Of a stretch of DNA of 64,000 bases, positions 16,885-25,866 are shown in pieces (the stretch's first letter is position 1; each line of letters opens with the position of its first letter). The translations under genes were made by a program, and so were the position numbers. The DNA is from Catellatospora sp. TT07R-123 (GTDB lineage Bacteria; Actinomycetota; Actinomycetes; Mycobacteriales; Micromonosporaceae), in NCBI RefSeq assembly GCF_018327705.1, contig NZ_BNEM01000001.1, positions 1,364,001 to 1,428,000 on the forward strand, given 5' to 3'. The notes under the pieces were generated by a model that made no database searches, was not told the DNA's origin, and saw only the letters and a list, made by a program, of their open reading frames with translations.

Positions 16885-17225
16885 CCCGCACCCGCGACTT
16901 TCTCTCCGACGACAGTCTGATCACGATTCTAGGTGCCGCGAGGGGGTACGGCCGACGGCCGCCGCCGTGCCGGACCGGGCCGCACCGGGGACTTCCGCGC
17001 GCCGCAGGAGAGGCCTTCCGGCCTGCGGATACCGGCATGACATCGAGCACCGGCACTACGGCGGATCGCGGCGCGCCCCTACCGTCGCACGCAGCGGACC
17101 AGCTGCGCGGTCCGCGTTTTTCGATAGACGTTGGCCTATCACATCGACTGAACCGAGATCATCTTCGATGTCATAGGCCAACGTCTATCAAAGCCGTTTC
17201 CGACCGTCGAGAGGTGATGACCATC
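16885..17225. other. Intergenic region upstream of the tandem small membrane genes
   Basis: This 341-base gap separates the minus-strand STAND gene from the plus-strand membrane gene pair and must contain both promoters. The left 230 bases are GC-rich, and I see nothing specific in them. The right part is AT-richer and holds the 25-base inverted repeat described separately. No convincing gene is present. Confidence 0.6.
17123..17189. promoter_or_regulatory. Long inverted repeat upstream of the tandem membrane-protein genes
   Basis: Two 25-base arms (17123-17147 and 17165-17189) are complementary except for one position, separated by a 17-base loop. The outer 17 bases, GATAGACGTTGGCCTAT, pair perfectly, as do the inner 7 (ACATCGA with TCGATGT). 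It ends 36 bases before the start at 17226. Either arm pairing as a dimeric regulator site, or an RNA hairpin in the leader, would fit. The AT content is unusual for this region. Confidence 0.75.
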
Positions 17226-17510
17226 ATGCGCGACCTCAGCCCGGCAGACCTCGACCGCCTGGTCAAGTCCGGCCGCCGCCTCAAGCTCTCCGCCCTGTTC
17301 GTGGTGCTGCTGATGTTCGTGCTGGTCGGGGTGCTGGTGGCCGTCGGCATCGACTTCCGCTGCGGCGCGGGCCTCGGGGTGCTGATCGGGCTGCTGCTGC
17401 TCATCCCCCACCGCAACCTGCTCGCCGAACTCGGCCTGACCAACGCCGAGGCCAAGGAGATCCTCGCCGCCGAGCGCAAGCGCCGCCGCGCCGCGGCCCA
17501 GGGGAGGTAA
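17226..17510 (+). CDS. Small membrane protein, first of a tandem paralogue pair
   Basis: This is a 94-residue protein with a conserved cytoplasmic start (MRDLSPADLDRLVKSGRRLK). Two adjacent hydrophobic segments follow (about residues 22-40 and 46-58, the latter GVLIGLLLLIP), then a basic helical tail with AEAKEILAAERKRRRAA. The start at 17226 is fixed by alignment with the neighbouring paralogue, whose N-terminus begins at the same point; GAGGTG lies about ten bases upstream. The function is unknown. It follows a 25-base inverted repeat that is probably regulatory. The downstream paralogue starts 115 bases after its stop. Confidence 0.82.
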   Translation: MRDLSPADLDRLVKSGRRLKLSALFVVLLMFVLVGVLVAVGIDFRCGAGLGVLIGLLLLIPHRNLLAELGLTNAEAKEILAAERKRRRAAAQGR

Positions 17511-17625
17511 CCCGACCGGGCACGTCCGCCCCGGCGTCCTGGCGTCACCGTGAGTACGCGGCTCGCCGCAGGTGCCGTCCATAGAGGACAATCACAGGAG
17601 TCTCCCGAACGAAGGATGTCGACCG

Positions 17626-18168
17626 GTGCGAAAACTCAACCCCCACGACCTCGACCGCCTGGTCCGGTCGAACCGCCGCCTCAAGCTCTCCCTCCTGATC
17701 ACCCTGGCGGCGATCGTGTTGGTCGCCGTGGTGCTCATCAAGAACGACATCGACGCCCGCCTGGGCGCCGGGGTCGGCGTGCTGATCGGGCTGCTGCTGC
17801 TCATGCCGCAGCGACGGCTGCTGGCCGAGCTCGGCCTCACCGGCGCCGAGGCGAAGGAGATCCTCGCCGCCCACCGCGAGCAGCTCAGCGGCGTGGCCGA
17901 CCTGCCGCCGCAGGAGCGGGCCCGCCGCGAGGGGGTCAAGGCGACGGTGTACATCCTGCTGGGCCTGGCACTGCTGGCGGTGCTCGCGGTGTCGGCCGTC
18001 TACTTCTTCGGCCACGCCTTCGAGACCGTCGAGGAGGACGCCCCGTCCGACCCCTGGCTGGGCATCAGCTTCTTCGCCGGTTTCATCTCGCTGTGCGCGG
18101 GCCCGGCGCTGCTTTGGCAGGGCAGCCAGCACCGGGCCGAGGCGCAGATGTGGCAGCAGCGCGGCTGA
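17626..18168 (+). CDS. Small membrane protein, second paralogue with C-terminal membrane extension
   Basis: This is a 180-residue paralogue of the preceding gene. Its first 85 residues match it closely (DLDRLVRSNRRLKLSLL, then GAGVGVLIGLLLLMP and LTGAEAKEILAA). It then adds a second module with two more membrane segments (about residues 105-127 and 145-162) around an acidic loop, ETVEEDAPSDPW. The GTG at 17626 has GAAGGA nine bases upstream and aligns with the paralogue's start. The pair probably arose by tandem duplication followed by fusion or loss of the C-terminal half. The function is unknown. An unrelated MFS gene follows after 83 bases. Confidence 0.82.
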   Translation: MRKLNPHDLDRLVRSNRRLKLSLLITLAAIVLVAVVLIKNDIDARLGAGVGVLIGLLLLMPQRRLLAELGLTGAEAKEILAAHREQLSGVADLPPQERARREGVKATVYILLGLALLAVLAVSAVYFFGHAFETVEEDAPSDPWLGISFFAGFISLCAGPALLWQGSQHRAEAQMWQQRG

Positions 18169-18251
18169 CGGCCGAATGTGGGCGTTCCGGCGACGTTGCG
18201 GCCGTTCTGCGGTGATCCTGGACTGAAGACCAGATCACTCGGGAGGTTGCC

Positions 18252-19661
18252 ATGGCCGCGGCTGAGTCCCTGCCGGCCGGGCGGTTCTCCCCGGCGCTGC
18301 GGCAGATCCTCGTGCCGCTGGCGCTGGCGCAGTTCATCTGCAGCTTCGCCGGTTCCAACATGAACGTCATGATCAACGACATCAGCAAGGACCTGAACAC
18401 CACGGTCCAGGGCGTGCAGATCGCGATCACGATCTTCCTGCTGGTGATGGCCGCGCTGATGATCCCCGGCGGCAAACTGACCGACCGGTACGGCCGCAAG
18501 CGCTGCTTCCTCGCGGGCCTGATCCTCTACGGCATCGGTGCCCTGATGAGCGCCGTGTCGCCGGGCCTGGGCATCCTCATCCTCGGCAACTCGATCTTCG
18601 AGGGGGTCGGCACCGCGCTGCTGATCCCACCCGTCTACATCCTGACCACGCTGGTGTTCACCGGGGTCACCAACCGAGCCCGCGCCTTCGGCGCGATCAG
18701 CGCCCTCGGCGGCATCGGCGCCGCCGCGGGCCCGCTCATCGGCGGCCTCATCGCCTCGACACTCGGCTGGCGCTGGGCGTTCGTGTTCCAGGCCGTGGTG
18801 ATCGCCGCGATCGTCCTGCTCAGCCGCAGGATCACCGACCCCCTGCCGGCGGACCCGACCCGGCCGTTCGACACCAAGGGCGCCGTGCTGTCGGCGGGCG
18901 GGCTGGTGCTGATCGTCGCGGGCATCCTGGCCGCCGACAACAACGGCTGGGTCATGCTGGGCCTGATCGCTGCGGGCGTGCTGCTGCTGGCGCTGTTCTT
19001 CCGGTCCGTACGCGCCAAGGAGCGCGCCGGGCAGGAGCCGCTGCTGTCGACCGCGCTGTTCCGCAACCGCACCTCCAACCTGGGCCTGGTCACCCAGAAC
19101 GCCCAGTGGCTGCTGCTCACCGGCACCTCGTTCGTGGTCTCGGCGTATCTCCAGGTGGTCCGCGGCTACGACCCGATCCAGACCGGCATCGTCTTCACCG
19201 CCACCACCGCGGGCCTGCTCGCCTCCTCCCTGGCCGCCGAGCGGTTCGCCCGCAGGCGCCCGCAGCGCCTGCTCATCCAGGTCGGCTTCGTGCTCACCGC
19301 CGTCGGCGTCGCGGCCCTGCTCGCCCTGGTGACCGGCTCGCCCAGCCCGTGGGCGTTCGCGCCCGGCCTGCTGCTCATCGGCCTCGGCCTGGGCATGATG
19401 CTCACCCCGTCGGTGAACGTGGTGCAGTCCAGCTTCGGCGACTCGCTACAGGGCGAGATCTCCGGCCTGTCGCGCAGCGTCTCCAACCTCGGCTCCTCGC
19501 TGGGCACCGCCGTGGCGGGCACGATCCTGGTCGCCGGGATCACGTCGACCCCCCAGCGGTCGTACGGGCTGGCCATGGCCGTGCTCGGCGTCGTCGCGCT
19601 GGTCGGCCTGCTGGTCGCCACGCGCCTGCCGCGCACCCCGCCGCCGACCGCCGCTTCCTGA
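18252..19661 (+). CDS. MFS transporter, DHA2-type efflux pump
   Basis: This 469-residue protein is a multi-helix major facilitator resembling EmrB/QacA exporters. Motif A appears as GGKLTDRYGRKRCFLAG after the second segment, and the remaining sequence gives about 14 hydrophobic segments, including a central LVLIVAGILAADNNGW. The ATG at 18252 has GGGAGG six bases upstream, so the start is secure. No regulator is adjacent, and the previous gene encodes the small membrane paralogue on the same strand. The substrate is unknown. Confidence 0.9.
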   Translation: MAAAESLPAGRFSPALRQILVPLALAQFICSFAGSNMNVMINDISKDLNTTVQGVQIAITIFLLVMAALMIPGGKLTDRYGRKRCFLAGLILYGIGALMSAVSPGLGILILGNSIFEGVGTALLIPPVYILTTLVFTGVTNRARAFGAISALGGIGAAAGPLIGGLIASTLGWRWAFVFQAVVIAAIVLLSRRITDPLPADPTRPFDTKGAVLSAGGLVLIVAGILAADNNGWVMLGLIAAGVLLLALFFRSVRAKERAGQEPLLSTALFRNRTSNLGLVTQNAQWLLLTGTSFVVSAYLQVVRGYDPIQTGIVFTATTAGLLASSLAAERFARRRPQRLLIQVGFVLTAVGVAALLALVTGSPSPWAFAPGLLLIGLGLGMMLTPSVNVVQSSFGDSLQGEISGLSRSVSNLGSSLGTAVAGTILVAGITSTPQRSYGLAMAVLGVVALVGLLVATRLPRTPPPTAAS

Positions 19662-19761
19662 CCTCGCGGGCAGCACGTCGGCCGCGATCCGTTTCCCGGG
19701 CTGCCGGGCGGGTATCCGAATGACCGCAAGCCAACGCTCGCAGTCAGCAAAGGAGGCCGCC

Positions 19762-19986
19762 ATGGGTATCGGCGCCAGCATCTTCCTGATGGTCCTCGGC
19801 GCGATCCTCGCGTTCGCCGTGGACTTCCACATCGGCGGGCTCGACATCGACGTCGTCGGCTGGATCCTCATGATCGGCGGTGCGGTGGGCCTGATCCTCA
19901 CCACGTTCATCTGGGGCCCGCGCCGGCGCGCCGTGGTCACCCGCGAGCCGGTCGACTACCGGGTGGAGGAACGCACCGAGCTGTGA
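19762..19986 (+). CDS. DUF6458-like small membrane protein
   Basis: This 74-residue protein starts MGIGASIFLMVLGAILAFAV and has a second hydrophobic segment with DIDVVGWILMIGGAVGLIL. It ends in a polar tail, consistent with the two-helix family DUF6458. The strong AAAGGAGG five bases before the ATG at 19762 fixes the start; an earlier in-frame ATG at 19720 is not supported. The function is unknown. A strong hairpin follows directly after the stop. Confidence 0.82.
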   Translation: MGIGASIFLMVLGAILAFAVDFHIGGLDIDVVGWILMIGGAVGLILTTFIWGPRRRAVVTREPVDYRVEERTEL

Positions 19987-19994
19987 CCTCCACC

Positions 19995-20027
19995 GGGAGG
20001 TGCCGCCCGGACGCGGCGGCACCTCCT
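19995..20027 (+). terminator. Factor-independent-type hairpin after the DUF6458-like gene
   Basis: GGAGGTGCCGCC (19996-20007) pairs perfectly with GGCGGCACCTCC (20015-20026) over a 7-base loop, and a flanking G-T wobble extends the stem. It begins 10 bases after the stop codon. There is no T tract, which is usual for actinobacterial terminators. Confidence 0.75.
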
Positions 20028-20057
20028 ACGGCGTGTCGGAGTTTGTCCGGATAGCTG

Positions 20058-21365
20058 GTGTTTCATCATCATTTGATGCTTGTACCGGCCAGGACCCCAG
20101 CGCCGCACCCCGACAGCCGCCGCATCATCGCCGCCCGCGCCCTGCGCACCTTCGGCTTCGGCTGCACCAGCGTCCTGCTGGCCGACCGCCTCGCCGCCGA
20201 CGGCTGCACCGCCGCCCAGATCGGCGCGCTCATCGCCGTCGCCTGCGCGGGCAGCGTCACCGGCACCGTGTTCATGGCCGCCTGCGCCGACCGGTGCGGC
20301 CGCCGGGCCAGCCTGGCCGTCAGCGCACTGCTCATGGCCGCCGCCGGTGCCGTCTTCGCCACCTGCCACAGCTACCCGCTGCTGCTGGCGGCGGCGTTCG
20401 TCGGCACCGTGTCGCCCTCCACCAACGACAACACCCCGTTCAGCGGCATCGAGCAGGCGATCCTGGCCCACACCACCCCACCGGGCCACCACACCCGCGT
20501 GTTCACCTGGTACAACGTCAGCGCCCAGCTCGCCGGAGCGCTCGGCGGCCTCGCCGCCGCCGGACTGGCCGCCACCGGCGGCACCCGCGCCGGGCAGTAC
20601 GCGTTCGTCCTGTACACGGTGCTGGCCCTGGCCATCGGGCTGCTCGCGGCGTGCCTGTCCGACCAGGCCGAAGCCCCTGCCCGCCGCGCCGGCACCCGGA
20701 CCGCCGCCCAGCCCGTGCCCTCCCGGGTCCGGACGCTGGCCGCACTGTTCGGACTGGACGCGTTCGCGGGCGGGCTGGTCGTGCAGTCACTGCTGGCCTG
20801 GTGGCTGCATGAGCGGTACGGCATCGCCCTCAGCGGCCTGGGCCTGCTGTTCTTCGCCATGAACCTGGCCGCGGCGCTGGCCCAGCTCGCCGCCCCCGCC
20901 CTGGCCGCCCGGCGCGGCCTGCTGCCCGCGATGCTGTGGCCGCACGCCGCCTCCAACCTGCTGCTGCTGGCCGCCGCCTTCGCCCCGACCTTCCCGGCCG
21001 CCGCCGCGCTGCTGGTCAGCCGCTGCGCCCTGTCGAAGATCGACGTTCCAGCCCGGCAGGCGTTCACGGCGGCGCTCGTCGCCCCGTCGCAGCGGACCGC
21101 CGCCGCCAGCCTGACCAGCGCCGCCCGCAGCATCGCGGTCACCACCAGCCCGCTGGCCGCGACCGCACTGACCCTCGCACCCCTGGCCGCCGCAGTGACG
21201 CCGCTGGTCACCGCAGCGGTGCTGGGCCTGGCCTACGACGCGCTGCTGCTGCGGTCCTTCGGCCACGACCCGTCCGGCCGCCCCGCCCCGGCCACTCCAC
21301 CCCGCCGCCCCCGCCCGCACCCCCACCGCCCCGCCCACACCACCCCCGACCGCGTACCCCACTGA
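20058..21365 (+). CDS. MFS transporter
   Basis: This 435-residue protein is a 12-segment major facilitator. The cytoplasmic loop after the second segment has the basic ADRCGRRASLAVS motif, and the central loop around residues 205-225 is rich in Arg and Ala (a typical inter-domain linker). It lacks obvious features of a characterised subfamily, so the substrate is unknown. The GTG at 20058 has a weak upstream GGA, and an ATG six codons later is an alternative. The last 30 residues are Pro/Arg-rich and low in complexity. It converges on the M56 peptidase gene with a 35-base gap. Confidence 0.85.
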   Translation: MFHHHLMLVPARTPAPHPDSRRIIAARALRTFGFGCTSVLLADRLAADGCTAAQIGALIAVACAGSVTGTVFMAACADRCGRRASLAVSALLMAAAGAVFATCHSYPLLLAAAFVGTVSPSTNDNTPFSGIEQAILAHTTPPGHHTRVFTWYNVSAQLAGALGGLAAAGLAATGGTRAGQYAFVLYTVLALAIGLLAACLSDQAEAPARRAGTRTAAQPVPSRVRTLAALFGLDAFAGGLVVQSLLAWWLHERYGIALSGLGLLFFAMNLAAALAQLAAPALAARRGLLPAMLWPHAASNLLLLAAAFAPTFPAAAALLVSRCALSKIDVPARQAFTAALVAPSQRTAAASLTSAARSIAVTTSPLAATALTLAPLAAAVTPLVTAAVLGLAYDALLLRSFGHDPSGRPAPATPPRRPRPHPHRPAHTTPDRVPH

Positions 21366-21400
21366 CCCACCCACGCTCAGGGCGGGGCGGGGTGGGGCGT

Positions 21401-22291
21401 TCAGCTCAGTTGGGAGAGCCAGGCCTGGGCGACGGACACGAAATCGCCCGCCGCGATGACCGTGGCAGCCAGCAGCAGGGTGCAGCAGGCGGCCAGCCCG
21501 GCCAGGACCCGGCGGTCGCCCGCCGGGCACGGCGCCTGCAACGCCCGCACCCGGGCCACCACCCCGGAGCCGTGCAGGGCCATCGCCGGTTCCAGCCGCT
21601 TCGCGTCACCTGCCAGCGCCGCCTTGGCCACCGTACGCGCGACCAGCTCCCGGTTGCCGACCTCGGCCGCGGCGTCCTCGTCGGCCCAGCGCTCCACCGC
21701 GTGCGCCACCTGCACCGCCAGTGGCGCCAGCAGCGGGTTCAGCGCCGCCGACCACGCCGCGACCGCGACCCACCGGTGGTGGCACCGGTTCAGGTGCGAC
21801 CGCTCGTGCGCGAACAGCACCCGCCGCTCCCGGCCGTCCAGCAGCCGCAGCATGCCCGAGGTCACCAGCAGGTGCCCGGGGCGTCCCGGCACCGCGACCG
21901 CGAACGGTTCGGCCCAGTCCGCGACGAGCAGGCCGTCGTGCGGGCAGCCCACGGCGCGCAGTTCCCGCAGCACCCGGCGCCGCCGGGCCACCTCGCGCGC
22001 GAGCCGGACCGCACCGGCGGCCAGCACCGCCGCGGCCGCCAGCGCCACCAGGCCCGGGACCGGTTCCGGCAGCCCGAGGCCGCGGTCGTCGAAGGCCGAC
22101 AGCGGCGGCAGGTCGTCGAACAGCGTCAGCGCCAGCAGCGACAGGCAGCACACCCACGCCGCCGTCGCGACCGCGGCGGCCGTCGCGGCCGTACGCACCG
22201 CGGCCGCCGGGGACACCCGGGCCCCGGCCCAGCTCGCCAGCCACGGCACCGCCGCCGACAGCAGCAGCGGCAGGTACACCCACGTCCTCAC
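21401..22291 (-). CDS. M56 family (BlaR1-like) membrane metallopeptidase
   Basis: This 296-residue membrane protein has about four hydrophobic segments and a zinc-metalloprotease signature HERSH (His162-Glu163-x-x-His166) in LFAHERSHLNRCHHRW. A downstream ERWADEDAA element supplies the third-ligand glutamate expected in M48/M56 enzymes. Unlike BlaR1 it has no C-terminal penicillin-binding sensor domain. It is translationally coupled to the BlaI-like repressor upstream (4-base overlap). The expected role is signal-dependent proteolysis linked to that repressor. No beta-lactamase or other obvious target gene is adjacent. Confidence 0.9.
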   Translation of the reverse strand: MRTWVYLPLLLSAAVPWLASWAGARVSPAAAVRTAATAAAVATAAWVCCLSLLALTLFDDLPPLSAFDDRGLGLPEPVPGLVALAAAAVLAAGAVRLAREVARRRRVLRELRAVGCPHDGLLVADWAEPFAVAVPGRPGHLLVTSGMLRLLDGRERRVLFAHERSHLNRCHHRWVAVAAWSAALNPLLAPLAVQVAHAVERWADEDAAAEVGNRELVARTVAKAALAGDAKRLEPAMALHGSGVVARVRALQAPCPAGDRRVLAGLAACCTLLLAATVIAAGDFVSVAQAWLSQLS

Positions 22292-22665
22292 GGACGGTCC
22301 CCGGGCGCCCCCAGCAGCTCCCGCAGCAGGCGCGCCTCGTCGCCGTCCAGCGTCTCGGCGAAGCGCTGGAGCACCAGCCTCGGATCACCCGCGGCGTCCA
22401 GGGTGGCCCGCAGCCGCGCCGCCGCCGAGGCCGCCTCGTCCAGCACCGGCTGGTACGCGTGCGCCCGCCCCACCTGGGCCCGCGACACCAGCCGCTTGTC
22501 GGCCAGCCGGGTCAGGATCGTCTGCACCGTGTTGTACGCCAGTCCGGGCTGGAGCCGCTCCTGCACCTGCGCCGGGGTCAGCGGCGACCCGGCGGACCAC
22601 AGCACGCCCATCACCTCGGCCTCCAGCTCGCCGGCGGCCCGTTTGCGCGCGTCGGTGTCGGTCAT
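22288..22665 (-). CDS. BlaI/MecI/CopY family transcriptional repressor
   Basis: This 125-residue winged-helix protein has the family pattern ELEAEVMGVLWSAGSPLTPA, then YNTVQTILTRLADKRLVSR, with the C-terminal dimerisation helices around residues 75-120. The start at 22665 gives the usual family length and MTDTDARKR N-terminus; a longer frame upstream is unlikely. It is the first gene of a two-gene operon with an M56 membrane peptidase, the standard partner that relieves repression. The regulated genes are not evident. No operator of the usual TACA-type dyad was recognised in the 127 bases upstream. Confidence 0.92.
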   Translation of the reverse strand: MTDTDARKRAAGELEAEVMGVLWSAGSPLTPAQVQERLQPGLAYNTVQTILTRLADKRLVSRAQVGRAHAYQPVLDEAASAAARLRATLDAAGDPRLVLQRFAETLDGDEARLLRELLGAPGDRP

Positions 22666-22792
22666 GGATTGCACCCTAGCCAGCACGGCCGCCGCGCCCC
22701 GGCATCCGGGTGGGCGCGGGCGTGCCGCCGCGCGAGGTTCGCCCCCGTGGACGACCACGAACCGGTGGACGCGGGCGGGGTGCGGCCGGGAG

Positions 22793-24211
22793 TCACCGGC
22801 GGCGCAGCGCGATCGGGGGTGTGAACTCGCCGATCAGGGTGCGGTGCCAGCGGTGGCCGGTCTGGCGGCGCTCGGCCCGGGTGGTGAACCGGTAGCGGTA
22901 CAGCAGGACGCGGACGTATACCGGGGGCTTGTCCGGGAACGGGTCGGTGCGCAGCAGCCGCAGCGTCGCCCGGTCACCGTCGAGCAGCTTGTGCAGCAGC
23001 GGCAGCAGCCACGGTTCGGCGTAACCGGGTGACAGGGCCGCGAACCACATCAGCCAGTCCAGCCGCAGGTGGTACGGCGCGACTTGCGGCGGCAGGCGGC
23101 GCAGGTCACCGGGCTTGCCCTTGAAGCCGTACTCGCGCCACACGGTGCCGGGGGTGAGCTCGGTGGCGTCGGTGCCCTCAAGGACGAGCTCGCGGCGCAC
23201 CCGGGTCACGCTGCCGAACGCGCCGTACGTGTTGACCAGGTGCAACCGGTCGAAGCTGGCGTTCATCAGCTGCTGCCGCGACAGCAGGTTGCGGGCCGGG
23301 CGGTAGCTCAGCACCAGCACCAGCACGGTCACGGCGAGCACGAGCGCGGCCCACCAGCCGGGGGCGGCCGCGGTCGGACCGGTGCCCAGCGGCGCGGACA
23401 GGTCCAGCGCGGAGGCGGCCAGGATGACGGCCATCCAGTTCAGCCAGGAGAAGTTGCCGGAGGCGACCAGCCACAGCTGGGTGACGATGATGCACGCCGC
23501 CGCGATCGTGGCGACCGGTTGCGGCAGGAACAGCCCGAACGGCACGACGAGCTGCACGGCGTGGTTGGCGGCGGCCTCCGCCCGGTGCAGCGGTCTGGGC
23601 AGGTGGTGGAACAACCGGCTGAGCGGGCCGGGCATCGGCTGGGTCTCGTGGTGGTAGTACAGGCAGGTCAGGTCGCGCCAGCACCGGTCGCCGCGCATCT
23701 TGATCAGACCCGCGCCGAACTCCAGCCGGAACAGCAGCCAGCGCAGCAGCCACAGGACCAGCACCGGCGGCCCGACCCGGGCGTTGCCGAGGAACACGGC
23801 CAGGAACCCGGCCTCCAGCAGCAGGCTCTCCCAGCCGAACGAGTACCAGACCTGGCCGACGTTGACGACCGACAGGTACAGGGCCCACAGCAGCAGCCAC
23901 AGCGCCATCGCGGCCCATACCGGCAGCAGGTCGCCGACCCCGGCCAGCAGCGCCGCCGACACCGCCACCCCGGTCCAGCCCACCGCCGCCGCCAGCCCGT
24001 CGCTGAAGCGCCAGTGGAACAGGCTGGGCGCGCGCCGGAACGGCGTGTACGCCAGGTACTCCGGCACCGGCGTCAGCCCGCGCTCGCCCAGCAGCGCCCG
24101 GAACTGGTTCACCACCACCAGGAACGCGACCAGGTAGATCGCGGCCAGTCCGCGCTGGAACAGCAGCCTGCCCCACCAGTAGTCCGGCGCGGTGAACCAG
24201 TCCACGGTCAC
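22793..24211 (-). CDS. Lipase maturation factor (LMF) family membrane protein
   Basis: This is a 472-residue polytopic membrane protein with the signatures of the LMF family. The N-terminal part has many hydrophobic segments with [18 protein letters not shown] and [15 protein letters not shown]. These are followed by [14 protein letters not shown] and a soluble C-terminal region with [19 protein letters not shown] and [15 protein letters not shown]. In animals LMF1 helps fold lipases in the ER, and bacterial members have no settled role. The GTG at 24211 overlaps the stop of the upstream flavoprotein gene by four bases (GTGA), so the two are translationally coupled. That coupling suggests a shared pathway, perhaps in the membrane or lipid domain. 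Confidence 0.87.
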   Translation of the reverse strand: MTVDWFTAPDYWWGRLLFQRGLAAIYLVAFLVVVNQFRALLGERGLTPVPEYLAYTPFRRAPSLFHWRFSDGLAAAVGWTGVAVSAALLAGVGDLLPVWAAMALWLLLWALYLSVVNVGQVWYSFGWESLLLEAGFLAVFLGNARVGPPVLVLWLLRWLLFRLEFGAGLIKMRGDRCWRDLTCLYYHHETQPMPGPLSRLFHHLPRPLHRAEAAANHAVQLVVPFGLFLPQPVATIAAACIIVTQLWLVASGNFSWLNWMAVILAASALDLSAPLGTGPTAAAPGWWAALVLAVTVLVLVLSYRPARNLLSRQQLMNASFDRLHLVNTYGAFGSVTRVRRELVLEGTDATELTPGTVWREYGFKGKPGDLRRLPPQVAPYHLRLDWLMWFAALSPGYAEPWLLPLLHKLLDGDRATLRLLRTDPFPDKPPVYVRVLLYRYRFTTRAERRQTGHRWHRTLIGEFTPPIALRRR

Positions 24212-25653
24212 GGCCCGCCGTCGACGCCGAACACGCGGCGCAGCGCGGTGCGGGCGGCGTGGTAGCCGCACATCCCGTGCACGCCGGGGCCGGGCGGGGT
24301 GGCCGCCGAGCACAGGAACACGGCCGGGTCCGGGGTGGCGTACGGAACCGGTACCGGCACCGGACGCAGCAGCAACCGCAGGCCGTCGGCGCGGCCGTTG
24401 CCGATGTCGCCGCCGAGGTTGTTCGGATTGCGCCGCGCGACCTCGGCCGGGCCGGCGGCGGCCCGCGCCAGCACAAGATCACGGAACCCCGGCGCGAACC
24501 GCTCCAGTTGCGCCTCGACCGGCCCGGTGAGGTCGCCGGTCCAGCCGTTGGGCACGTGCGCGTAGACCCACAGCACATGCTGCCCGGCCGGGGCGCGGGT
24601 GGGGTCGGCCAGGCTCGGCTGGGCCGCGATCAGGTACGGAACCTCGGGCGCGCGGCCGCGGTGCACGGCGCGCAGCGACGCGTCGATCTCGGCGTACGAC
24701 GGCCCGACGTGCACGGTGCCCGCGCGGCGGCACTCCGGAGCCGTCCACGGAACCGGTCCCGCCAGCGCGTAGTCGAGCTTGAACACGGCCGGACCTGGCC
24801 GGTAGGCGCGCAGGCGCCGCGCGTACCGGTCCGGCAGCCGGGCTCCGGCCAGTGCCGCCAGCGCGCGGGGGGTCACGTCGAGCAGGTACGCCCGCGCCGC
24901 CGGCAGCTCGTCGAGGCTGGCCACCAGGTGCCCGGTGAACACCTTGCCGCCCAGCACCCGCAGGTAGCCCGACAGCGCCTCGGACAGCCGGCGCGACCCG
25001 CCCTGCGGCGCCGGCCAGCTGAACCGGTGCGCGGCCAGCGCGAACAGCAGCGCCACGCCGCCGGTCGCGGGGGTGGTCAGCGGCGCCATGACGTGCCCGC
25101 CCAGCCCGGCCAGCAGCGCTCGGGCCCGCGGCCCGCCGAACCGGCGCGCCAGCAGCGCCACGGGCTGCGCCGCGCGCAGGCCGAACCGGGCCAGCAGCAG
25201 CGGGTGCCGGGGCAGCCCGTCCAGCGGGGCGCGCAGCACGTCGGCGGCCAGGTCGTCCCAGTCGCGCAGGAACGGCCCGACCAGTCGGCGGTACGGCTCG
25301 GCGTCGGCGCCCAGCGAGGCGGCGGTGCGCGTCACGGACCGGTCGAGCACCGCCGCAGAGCCGTCCGGGAACGGGTGGGCCAGCGCCACGTCCGGGTCCA
25401 GCCAGGTCAGGCCGTGGTCGTGCAGGGGCCAGCCGCGCAGCACGGGCGAGCCCGCGCCGAGCGGGTGCACCGCCGAGCAGGGGTCGTGCCGGAAGCCGGG
25501 CAGGGTCAGCCACTCGGTGCGCGCGCCGCCGCCGACGGTGTCGGCCGCCTCGTACGCGGCCACGCGCAGCCCCGCCCGGGCGAGGGTGACCGCGGCGGTG
25601 AGCCCGTTCGGGCCGGTGCCGACCACCACGGCGTCGAATTCGGTGCCGGTCAT
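24208..25653 (-). CDS. Phytoene-desaturase-like NAD(P)/FAD oxidoreductase
   Basis: This is a 481-residue flavoprotein of the carotenoid desaturase/amine oxidase superfamily. It has the N-terminal FAD motif [20 protein letters not shown], the following [20 protein letters not shown] stretch, and a C-terminal FAD-contact region with [13 protein letters not shown]. The sequence resembles the actinobacterial CrtI-like group whose members often have no carotenoid role. No crtB, crtE or lycopene cyclase genes are nearby, so a carotenoid function is not supported. The start at 25653 has GGAGG five bases upstream. It is translationally coupled to the LMF-family gene. Confidence 0.85.
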   Translation of the reverse strand: MTGTEFDAVVVGTGPNGLTAAVTLARAGLRVAAYEAADTVGGGARTEWLTLPGFRHDPCSAVHPLGAGSPVLRGWPLHDHGLTWLDPDVALAHPFPDGSAAVLDRSVTRTAASLGADAEPYRRLVGPFLRDWDDLAADVLRAPLDGLPRHPLLLARFGLRAAQPVALLARRFGGPRARALLAGLGGHVMAPLTTPATGGVALLFALAAHRFSWPAPQGGSRRLSEALSGYLRVLGGKVFTGHLVASLDELPAARAYLLDVTPRALAALAGARLPDRYARRLRAYRPGPAVFKLDYALAGPVPWTAPECRRAGTVHVGPSYAEIDASLRAVHRGRAPEVPYLIAAQPSLADPTRAPAGQHVLWVYAHVPNGWTGDLTGPVEAQLERFAPGFRDLVLARAAAGPAEVARRNPNNLGGDIGNGRADGLRLLLRPVPVPVPYATPDPAVFLCSAATPPGPGVHGMCGYHAARTALRRVFGVDGGP

Positions 25654-25866
25654 CGCGCCTCCGCCGCATTCGTACCCGATGGTGCGGTCCGGCACACCTG
25701 GGACACCCCGCCGTCAACGCGGAGATACCTCCACCTACCCGGATCAGTTGCCAGGATCTTCCCAGGCTGACCAGGCAATTCTTCGAGGCTGGCGGGCCAC
25801 TGTCGGATCCGAACCGATCGACCGGCGGCCGACACGGCCGGCGACTCAGAAAGGGCAGTGAGACCG

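Noticed and set aside
21401..22665. Beta-lactam resistance from the BlaI/M56 pair.
   Set aside because: No beta-lactamase or penicillin-binding sensor domain is present, and such pairs have other roles in actinobacteria.
24208..25653. Carotenoid biosynthesis (crtI) assignment.
   Set aside because: No phytoene synthase, GGPP synthase or cyclase gene is present nearby, and this desaturase-like group is broad.
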